From RQOF01 sp964461135 (GTDB lineage: Bacteria; Calditrichota; Calditrichia; RBG-13-44-9): 44,781 bases of DNA. Made by a program: the position numbers and the translations under genes. The notes below the pieces were generated by a model that was not told the origin of the DNA, did no database searches, and saw nothing but the letters and a program-made list of their open reading frames with translations. Within the stretch, counting starts at the first letter, position 1, and each line of letters begins with the position of its first letter. The stretch is taken from the NCBI GenBank assembly GCA_964461135.1, contig CAYWTB010000032.1, positions 1 to 44,781 on the forward strand, in the 5' to 3' direction. Shown in pieces: positions 1 through 5,973 of the stretch.

Positions 1-102
1 AAAAGGAGATTTCTGTCTTTATGATGAAACTTTTTATAAATGCTTAATTCATAAAAAACGATATATTGCATCAAAGTTGTTATATTCAAAGAAATAAAAT
101 GG

Positions 103-147
103 CCCCGGTTCTTAAACCGGGGATTAAAGAATCCCAATATATTTGGG
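103..147. repeat. Chain of three overlapping hairpins upstream of the first gene
   Basis: Three inverted repeats sit end to end and share arms. CCCCGGTT (103-110) pairs with AACCGGGG (115-122). GGGATT (120-125) pairs with AATCCC (130-135). CCCAA (133-137) pairs with TTGGG (143-147). Because neighbouring hairpins use the same bases they are mutually exclusive, a topology seen in attenuators, but there is no T-run and no leader peptide. It could equally be a dispersed intergenic repeat or part of a folded recombination site, since GTTAGCC follows at 149-155. Confidence 0.5.
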
Positions 148-203
148 CGTTAGCCACCATTTGTGAATTAAGCTGGTTAATAAATAAAAAGGAGAAGTAA
201 GTT

Positions 204-965
204 ATGAAGCTATTAAAAACACTCGGGCTCGTTTTTATTTTTATCTTTGCTGTTTCTCTGATGGTTTGTGAAAAGAAGAAAGAACAAAAAGTATCAAATG
301 CTGAATCAAAAGAATCCGAAAGCAAGGTAAATAAAACCGATTGGAAAAAATCGTTCGATGTGGAACCAGAAAAATTTACAACAACCGGTGAAAATGACCA
401 TTTTATTTTAAAACCTGGATATAAGTTAACATTGCAAGGCGAAGAAAATGGTAAAAATGTTGTTTTAACAATTACTGTTTTGAATGAGACAAAAATTATT
501 GACGGTTTCGAAACCAGAGTTGTAGAGGAAAAAGAAAGTAGAGAAGGGAAATTAGTCGAAATTTCCAGAAATTACTTTGCACTGGATAAAGGAAATAATG
601 ATATCTACTACTTTGGAGAAATGGTTGATATTTACAAAGATAGTAAAATTGTAAGTCATGAGGGCGCCTGGGAATCGGGCAAAGAAGGAGCAAAATTAGG
701 ATTAATGATACCAGCCAAAATTGAAGTGGGTAAGAAATACTATCAGGAAATAGCGCCCAATCTTGCCATGGATAGAGCTGAAATAATTTCTAATTCTGAA
801 ACCCTAGAAACTCCCGCTGGTAAATTTGAAAACTGTCTTAAAATCGAAGAAACTACTCCATTGGAACCAGGAGTAAAAGAATACAAAATTTACGCTCCTG
901 GTATAGGATTGATTAAAGATGGTTCCCTTTTGCTGGTCAAATATGGTTTTCAGAAAAAATACTAA
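204..965 (+). CDS. Putative lipoprotein, function unknown
   Basis: 253 residues. The N terminus (KLLKT then a hydrophobic run and Cys22) reads as a lipoprotein signal. The residue before Cys is Val, not the usual Ala/Gly/Ser, so lipidation is likely but not certain. A Lys/Glu/Ser-rich linker follows (residues 23-50), as is common for tethered surface lipoproteins. The rest is a soluble, beta-rich-looking domain of about 200 residues that I do not recognise. A GGAG ribosome site lies at 191-194, nine bases before the ATG. I see no sigma70-like promoter directly upstream. The gene is AT-rich, unlike the GC-richer gene at 1564. It is followed by an inverted repeat that may be a cassette boundary. 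Confidence 0.75.
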   Translation: MKLLKTLGLVFIFIFAVSLMVCEKKKEQKVSNAESKESESKVNKTDWKKSFDVEPEKFTTTGENDHFILKPGYKLTLQGEENGKNVVLTITVLNETKIIDGFETRVVEEKESREGKLVEISRNYFALDKGNNDIYYFGEMVDIYKDSKIVSHEGAWESGKEGAKLGLMIPAKIEVGKKYYQEIAPNLAMDRAEIISNSETLETPAGKFENCLKIEETTPLEPGVKEYKIYAPGIGLIKDGSLLLVKYGFQKKY

Positions 966-970
966 TTTAG

Positions 971-1037
971 CATAACACCTTACTCAGAGTGATTCCACGC
1001 GCGAGGCCGTTTTTGCAGGATAGCTCAACCGTTATGT
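971..1037 (+). repeat. Possible attC-like recombination site (weak)
   Basis: GCATAAC at 971-977, five bases after the stop codon, is matched by GTTATG(T) at 1031-1037, giving a 6-bp inverted repeat separated by about 53 bases. That is the outer R''/R' arrangement of integron attC sites. I could not find a convincing inner L box. An ATG lies inside the right arm, close to the next gene, as is usual in cassettes. Suggestive only; it is helped by the better site at 1394-1489. Confidence 0.3.
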
Positions 1038-1048
1038 TTTATCGAACT

Positions 1049-1399
1049 ATGAAGACAAAAATATTCCTTTTCTCTTTTATTTTCCTGTTTCTCTCCTGTG
1101 CGGGTGAAAAGAGTAAACAATTAAATTCCCTCAGATCTGTCAAAACCGGAGAAACCAAAGAACAGATCAGCAAATTTTTCCCTGCACCGGATGAAATACA
1201 ACACCTTACAAAAACGACTGAAATCATCTGGGGGCCTGAAGAGGAATTCTGGGATGAAATACCGCCGGGCACAGACCTGGAAATTTGGATATATCAACAA
1301 AAGGATAGTTTAACCAAGCTCTATTTCCTGAATGATGATAACCATCTTACCTATAAAATAACCAGTCCTAAAGATGTGGTGTACGAACCAACCGACTAA
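1049..1399 (+). CDS. Small putative lipoprotein, function unknown
   Basis: 116 residues from the ATG at 1049. In-frame starts exist at 989 and 1034, but only the 1049 start puts the signal peptide at the N terminus: MKTK, a hydrophobic stretch, then FLSC with Cys17 as a good lipobox. The mature part is acidic, with WGPEEEFWDEIPPG and a predicted beta-rich end (LEIWIYQ...LTKLYFL). It resembles in size and style the SmpA/OmlA-like small lipoproteins that begin with a short hinge (LRSVKTGETKEQI resembles the helix-turn that opens such domains), but I would not assign the family. No clear ribosome site is visible. The stop codon overlaps the left arm of the inverted repeat that follows. Confidence 0.65.
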   Translation: MKTKIFLFSFIFLFLSCAGEKSKQLNSLRSVKTGETKEQISKFFPAPDEIQHLTKTTEIIWGPEEEFWDEIPPGTDLEIWIYQQKDSLTKLYFLNDDNHLTYKITSPKDVVYEPTD

Positions 1400-1489
1400 C
1401 TGAACAATAGATCCAAAAACCAAGGCCTTTGACAAAATTTTGTCAGACCAGTGAAAAGTATTTGATAAAATCTATTCCCTGAGTTAGTA
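1394..1489 (+). repeat. Putative attC-like site with nested arms
   Basis: Outer arms ACTAAC (1395-1400) and GTTAGT (1483-1488) are exact inverse complements. Inner arms AATAGAT (1406-1412) and ATCTATT (1470-1476) are also exact. The two are separated by non-complementary spacers of 5 and 6 bases, which matches the R box, spacer, L box layout of integron attC sites. The gene's TAA stop lies inside the left outer arm. The loop contains a perfect 16-bp palindrome (1430-1445). No integrase is visible, so this is a candidate only. Confidence 0.45.
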
Positions 1490-1563
1490 TGAAGCATGTA
1501 CCTCTTTAAAATTTATAGTGTACATAATTTTTTTCTCTATTATTTCTTCAGAAAGGAGTGGTT

Positions 1564-2196
1564 ATGTTTAATATAAATCGTAATGTTACTCTCGTTTCAT
1601 TTCTGTTCCTGATCCTGGCCGTGGGTGCCCGGACCCAGCAGAAGCCATTTCAGCTGCAGGGCATTTACCTGGAAGGTTGCAGCTGCAAGCTGGTCTGTGC
1701 CTGCGACCTCAACGGCGCCATGGTCCCGGACTGTCAGGTAATTGGAGCGATGATCATCTCAAGCGGTCATTATGCCGGTGTGGATCTGTCAGACGTGAAA
1801 ATGGCCTTCGCCACTGCCGATAAATGGGTCCGGGTCTTTGTCCAGACAAAAGATCAGGTAAAGGCCAGGACCGCCGCAGCAATGGCACAGGCCTTCTTCA
1901 GAGGCTACGGAACGGTTAAAGTGGTTCAAGATGCTGTTATAGAGCTATCCGGAAGCAACGGTAACTTCACTCTCACGGTGAATGGTGGTGATGTGATAAA
2001 TCTGAAGACACAACCGGTGCTCGGAGCGGATGGCAAAACCGCCGTCACTTACACTAACTATCCCGATCCACTTTTTCAGACCATTATGCAGGGCAGGGTA
2101 GTATCCGGTAGTTACGACGAGGGTAAGCATCATTTCACGCTGAAGGGCAGCAATTCTTTCTTCAATCAGGACTGGAGTGTCTCCGGCCGGATCTGA
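1564..2196 (+). CDS. Secreted DUF1326-domain protein
   Basis: 210 residues. The ATG at 1564 is preferred over the in-frame GTG at 1558 because AAAGGAG (1552-1558) is then a ribosome site five bases upstream. A signal peptide covers roughly residues 1-24. The mature N terminus carries the DUF1326 hallmark EGCSCKLVCACD (Cys39, 41, 45, 47), followed by a beta-rich domain with GHYAGVDLSDVKMAFA. DUF1326 proteins have no agreed biochemical function; the Cys cluster suggests metal or redox chemistry, and the signal peptide places it in the envelope or periplasm. Base composition is clearly more GC-rich than the two upstream lipoprotein genes, pointing to a different origin. Confidence 0.8.
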   Translation: MFNINRNVTLVSFLFLILAVGARTQQKPFQLQGIYLEGCSCKLVCACDLNGAMVPDCQVIGAMIISSGHYAGVDLSDVKMAFATADKWVRVFVQTKDQVKARTAAAMAQAFFRGYGTVKVVQDAVIELSGSNGNFTLTVNGGDVINLKTQPVLGADGKTAVTYTNYPDPLFQTIMQGRVVSGSYDEGKHHFTLKGSNSFFNQDWSVSGRI

Positions 2197-3140
2197 ACCT
2201 GAAACCATCCAGCGGTGGTCCGGAGAGGGCGTAGTAGAGTTGTGGTGTTATTGGTATCGGTAAAATAAAATGGTAATTTAAATATCGGTATTGTAAAATA
2301 TAGAAGAATCATAAGATACAAGGGAAATGAACAGGTGGAAAAACACCTCATTAAATAACAATCTCTATTTCGTATATACTTTTTTTATTCTTCTAAAAGG
2401 TATAAATGTGTTCCCATAGGTCTTGGTATAGCTTTTTATTCTTTGACCATGACTTGAAAATTAAGGGTAATCTTATTACTTAAACATATTTAAGCGGTAT
2501 TGGAAAATCACCATCTCAACAAACATTTACGTACTATGAGCCAATTTTGATTTAGTTCAAAATGGCACAACTTATTTGAAAACAATGGGTTGTGCGTGTG
2601 TAAAATTGTAATGCGAGTAATTTGAACCAAACTTTAATAGCATAGTGCGGAGGCAGCATAGCGCAGAACCTATGACATTTCAGTAAGAGGTTTTTACGCT
2701 TTGCGCTATGTTCGGCTGGCAGTCCAGCTGCGCTCGGTCCGGTGCCAGACAGGCAGCCGGGCTGGCCAGTAAACTGCCAACGGTGGACTATCCAGCTGGT
2801 TCCATATTCATGCTTTCTATTAATTGGCTCCGGGTTCATAACGCCTGATTATTTGCAACATTCTGGACGATCACCGGCCTCCCGTTTTAAGTTTCATTCC
2901 GACGGGTCGACTGCAAGAAGATCGGGTCGTGGAAAATATTGGTTTCTTGTTACTGCTTTCTGATATCTGGTGCCCCTCCCATCTTTCATTGCTAAATTGA
3001 ATCCCAGCTCCTGAATCTTAATTTTACGCTTTGCAGGATGCGTGCGGCTCTATGCACTCCATAATCTACTTATCTTCAAAAAGTTACCATTCAAATAATA
3101 GAATACCTTATTTTACCTTAAAATGCACGCCACCCGAACC
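2197..3140. other. Gene-free stretch with hairpins
   Basis: No convincing coding region is present: the open frames here have no ribosome sites and read as low-complexity, Arg/Ser-rich translations. Structure is visible instead. GCACAAC (2565-2571) faces GTTGTGC (2589-2595), and CATAGCGCA (2657-2665) faces TGCGCTATG (2702-2710) with AACC/GGTT (2667-2670 and 2689-2692) inside its loop. The GC-rich piece at about 2640-2960 differs from its AT-rich surroundings and may be a decayed gene or an inserted repeat. Confidence 0.4.
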
Positions 3141-3178
3141 TTATTGTAATACAATAAATAATTATTGTGTTACAATAA
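3141..3178 (+). promoter_or_regulatory. Tandem palindromic operator, probably for the DUF2975/XRE pair
   Basis: Two copies of a 17-bp palindrome: TTATTGTAATACAATAA (3141-3157, perfect around the central A) and TTATTGTGTTACAATAA (3162-3178, one mismatch between arms). Their centres are 21 bp apart, two helical turns, so two dimers would sit on the same DNA face. They lie 53 bp before the DUF2975 start codon. By analogy with small XRE regulators that repress their own operon, this is the likely binding site of the protein encoded at 3868-4086; that link is inference. Confidence 0.65.
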
Positions 3179-3230
3179 ATAGTTGCTTATATTCAACAAA
3201 AGCAGGTCAACAAATTAAAAGGAAATAATC

Positions 3231-3857
3231 ATGCCAAAATTACTTAGCCTGCCTCTCATTAAATCGATTATGAACATCCTGATTATCGTGACCCTGATCA
3301 TGGGATTTTCAAGTATTTTAACTAAATCGTATACCCTGATTCTTACGCCCGATAAAATTGATGTCCTGAGACTGGAGGTACCCTGGTTTCATCCCATCAA
3401 TTCCGTGACTTTGTTGTTGGATAAAAATATTTTGCAGCTGGATGCGGTGCTTTTTAAAGATATGAATAAGAGCCTGTTCACCTACGATCTGATGGGAAGG
3501 ATACTATTCTTACCCCTGATTTTAATAATCTTTATACAACTGAAAAAACTGATTATAGCTATTCATAATAAACACTTCTTTGAATTGACCACCATTCGAA
3601 TCATCAGGAATCTTTCCCTGGTGGTATTGTTGTGGGTAATTTTTCATTTTATCAGGTATCAGGTCATACCACTATTTATCCCACTTGATCTGATTACCGA
3701 GAGCATTAATTTTACCACCTTTGCAGAATCCTGGCCTGCCAACCTCATCGGCGCAATTGATTTCAGGATGCTTTTTGTTGCCATAATATTATATGTGATC
3801 TCGATTTCATTTCGGGAAGGCTATCAGATGAAAGAAGAATCCGATTTAACCATATAA
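3231..3857 (+). CDS. DUF2975 family membrane protein
   Basis: 208 residues with four predicted membrane segments (about 12-32, 87-105, 125-145, 172-195). The C-terminal FREGYQMKEESDLTI is the recognisable DUF2975 ending, and the position directly upstream of a short XRE regulator is the standard context of this family. Biochemical role unknown; it is an inner-membrane protein. An AAAGGAAA ribosome site lies just upstream of the ATG. Only 10 bases separate its stop from the next gene, so they form one operon, probably controlled by the double palindrome at 3141-3178. Confidence 0.85.
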   Translation: MPKLLSLPLIKSIMNILIIVTLIMGFSSILTKSYTLILTPDKIDVLRLEVPWFHPINSVTLLLDKNILQLDAVLFKDMNKSLFTYDLMGRILFLPLILIIFIQLKKLIIAIHNKHFFELTTIRIIRNLSLVVLLWVIFHFIRYQVIPLFIPLDLITESINFTTFAESWPANLIGAIDFRMLFVAIILYVISISFREGYQMKEESDLTI

Positions 3858-3867
3858 AGAGTCTGCC

Positions 3868-4086
3868 ATGTCCATTATAATAAATCTTGATGTTATGCTG
3901 GCCAAAAGGAAAATGCGACTGACGGAGCTGTCAGGGGCAGTGGGAATTACCATCTCCAATTTATCCATTCTGAAACAGGGAAAAGCCCGGGCGATTAAAA
4001 TATCAACCCTGGATGCAATTTGCAAAGCCCTGGATTGCCAGCCGGGAGATATTCTCGAATATAAAGCTTCTGACGGGAATGACTAA
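3868..4086 (+). CDS. Small XRE-family (HTH_26 type) transcriptional regulator
   Basis: 72 residues that are almost entirely one Cro/C1-type helix-turn-helix: MLAKRKMRLTELSGAVGIT, then a recognition helix (SNLSILKQGKA), then the LDAICKALDCQPGDILEY ending typical of this subfamily. These mini-repressors regularly accompany DUF2975 membrane proteins. It is the second gene of the operon, and its most likely target is the tandem palindrome upstream of the pair, giving autoregulation. The signal sensed and the role of the membrane partner are unknown. Confidence 0.9.
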   Translation: MSIIINLDVMLAKRKMRLTELSGAVGITISNLSILKQGKARAIKISTLDAICKALDCQPGDILEYKASDGND

Positions 4087-4241
4087 AATAAATGGAGTTG
4101 TAATCTACAAATACTCAAAGCCGGCCGGCCCAATTTAACATTTCATGATTATGTTCCTGGCTCAACAGATTAAATACAGATACCAATGGTTTAAATCGAA
4201 TGAAATTAAATTTGAGGCAGATGAACTCACCCCGTCTGAAC

Positions 4242-4259
4242 CCGGGCAGGCTAGCCCGG
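4242..4259. repeat. GC-rich hairpin in the gap before the promoter at 4363
   Basis: CCGGGC (4242-4247) and GCCCGG (4254-4259) form a 6-bp stem around a 6-base loop. The surrounding 4087-4362 stretch has open frames on both strands but no ribosome site or familiar protein sequence, so I treat it as non-coding. No T-run follows, so it is not an obvious terminator. Confidence 0.4.
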
Positions 4260-4362
4260 TGAACGAGAGCGAGACGGAACTCCAGCAGTGCCAACGAGAA
4301 AGGCAAGTATTACGTCGTATGACAAAATTTAATAATCACAAAAGAAAATAAATAAAAATCAC

Positions 4363-4416
4363 TTGACATTTTTATGTATGTGGTATATATTTACCATGTG
4401 GTAAATATATACCACA
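4363..4416 (+). promoter_or_regulatory. Sigma70-type promoter overlapped by a 38-bp palindromic operator
   Basis: TTGACA (4363-4368), a 17-base spacer and TATATT (4386-4391) make a near-consensus promoter. A perfect inverted repeat covers the -10 box and the start region: TGTGGTATATATTTACC (4379-4395) and its exact inverse complement (4400-4416), with a 4-base centre. A dimer bound there would block polymerase. The XRE regulator that starts at 4437 is the obvious candidate, making this a self-repressing promoter. Confidence 0.75.
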
Positions 4417-4436
4417 AGCTATAATCGGAGGCTGAA

Positions 4437-4796
4437 ATGAAAACTTTTGGCGAGTTTGTAAAAATTATGAGAGAAAAAAATCGAATAACATTAAGAGAGT
4501 TTTGCAGACTTACAAGAATTGATCCCAGCAATTGGAGTAAAATTGAAAGAGGCACACTTCAACCACCAAAAAGCAAATTATTACTTCAAGAAATCGCTAA
4601 AATATTAAAATTAGAAGAAGAAAGTCATGAATACCATTTATTATTTGATCTGGCTGCAATATCATTTATTCCTAAGGATTTAGTTGATAGTGAAGATATT
4701 GTTCGAAAGCTACCTGTTTTTTTCAGAACATTAAGGGGTCAATCACCTACCAGAAAGGAATTGGAGGACTTAATAAAAATATTAAAGGAGGAATAA
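4437..4796 (+). CDS. XRE-family HTH regulator (antitoxin-like)
   Basis: 119 residues. The N-terminal Cro/C1 helix-turn-helix spans about residues 5-60 (EFVKIMREKNRITLREFCRLTRIDPSNWSKIERG is its core). The C-terminal half is a helical extension with a basic-acidic tail (RKELEDLIKILKEE), as in regulators paired with ImmA/IrrE-type partners. The ATG at 4437 has CGGAGG at 4426-4431, five bases upstream. The gene lies immediately behind the promoter/operator at 4363-4416 and is translationally close-coupled to the next frame (two bases between stop and TTG start). It is AT-rich compared with genes further right. Probably represses its own operon. Confidence 0.85.
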   Translation: MKTFGEFVKIMREKNRITLREFCRLTRIDPSNWSKIERGTLQPPKSKLLLQEIAKILKLEEESHEYHLLFDLAAISFIPKDLVDSEDIVRKLPVFFRTLRGQSPTRKELEDLIKILKEE

Positions 4797-4798
4797 AT

Positions 4799-5026
4799 TT
4801 GGGAGGTTTTAAACCTAAGAAGTTGAGTTGGGATTTTATAAGAAATAAAGCGGAATTATTTCGAAGTCAATATATAAAACCACCTGATTTAGTTCCTGTT
4901 CCAATAGAGGAAATAATTGAATTTGATCTTAAAATTACTCCATGGCCTAAAAAAGGATTACTTCAAAAAATAGATATTGATGGATTTTTGTCAAATGATT
5001 TAAAATATGATTCTTCACAACAATAA
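4799..5026 (+). pseudogene. Truncated ImmA/IrrE-type partner (N-terminal part only)
   Basis: 75 residues from a TTG start, with AAGGAGG (4785-4791) seven bases upstream and only two bases after the regulator's stop. The sequence (a helical start with FRSQYIKPPDLVPVPIEEIIEFDLKITPWP, then a bipartite DGFLSNDLK) looks like the N terminus of ImmA/IrrE-type proteins encoded next to XRE regulators. Such proteins normally continue for another 100 or more residues through a HExxH zinc site; here a stop follows and no HExxH is found in any forward frame just downstream. I infer a degraded or truncated gene. A functional short partner cannot be excluded. Confidence 0.55.
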
Positions 5027-5973
5027 GTACCTGAATTTATTAAAACTTCTATGCAAGCCCTTTTTATACATGAATGTCATATAAAAATTATGGAAAGAAG
5101 TCAAACCAATTAGTAAAATCAGGTCACTTAATAACCTTCTGCAAAGATTGAGTTATCATAATATTATTCGCTCCAAATTGAAAACGATTATTACTTTCTT
5201 ACATAAAAGATTTCTTTTCTTGTTACTTTTTGACGGACCAAAAAGTAACCAAAAAGTCCTCCGGCGAAATAAACTCGCCCAGGTTCTTACCGAAAGTAAT
5301 GATGGGTATTGCTCAAACAGTATTTCGCCGGTCAAAAACATATCATATATCCGCTTTCTTAGTTATCCATTTTTGTGATGGGCCTAAAATACATTTTTAT
5401 CGATGAAGACATCTATAACGATCCCAGACAGGAAAACCGGTTAAGATTTACAAAGGAGATTGCTTCGTCGCTATCGCTTCTCGCAATGACATTCAATTAA
5501 TTAGGATCCGTTTTTTCGGATTAAAAGCAATAATCATATAAATAAAATTTAAAACAAGCCACCTGTAAGGCAAATTTCTATTCATTTTGTTAATTGGATG
5601 TGATTCTCATAGATTTTGACTCCTTATTCGTTGAAGGCTAAAGTCACATCAATAAAAATAACAAATTTTAATTTAAGTGACTCACAAGATCTACTATTTT
5701 TCTCATTACAGGATGGCACAAATGGATCCAAAGTAATTTTTATATGTCTTGAAAAACTTCAAACGAACTTTAAGACTGGCTAACAAAAAAGATAAACTAT
5801 TATTGACAAAATATATTGGGTTTCAAGTTTATTGAAAACTTCTACTTGTACCATCACTTATCAATGACACATTATACATTATTAATTATCAATTGCTTTC
5901 CCCTTGGTTTTGCGTTAGTGTTCAGGGAAAATCACAAAAAAAATTACCTGATCAGCAGGAGGTTAGTATCAGT
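5027..5973. other. Gene-free stretch with dispersed-repeat-like hairpins
   Basis: No supported gene. It contains the paired hairpins at 5222-5331 and, at about 5458-5491, a stretch reading ATTGCTTCGTCGC...CTCGCAATGAC. That stretch resembles a short dispersed repeat I know from many bacterial genomes. The remainder is AT-rich with no obvious promoter, apart from a TTGACA at about 5805 that lacks a well spaced -10. Confidence 0.4.
5222..5331. repeat. Hairpin plus long-range inverted repeat
   Basis: GTTACTTTTTG (5222-5232) and CAAAAAGTAAC (5239-5249) form a perfect 11-bp stem with a 6-base loop. Immediately after, CCGGCGAAAT (5261-5270) and ATTTCGCCGG (5322-5331) form a perfect 10-bp stem enclosing about 51 bases. 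The two together look like one structured element, either a dispersed repeat or a small RNA. There is no promoter or T-run to choose between them. Confidence 0.5.

Noticed and set aside
3031..3228. 65-residue frame upstream of the DUF2975 gene
   Set aside because: It runs through the two palindromic operators, has no ribosome site and reads as non-protein-like sequence.
4145..4351. Short overlapping frames on both strands
   Set aside because: No ribosome site, no family resemblance, and the stretch contains a GC-rich hairpin; treated as non-coding.
5148..5378. 76-residue frame covering the paired hairpins
   Set aside because: Its sequence is just a translation of the inverted repeats; no start signals.
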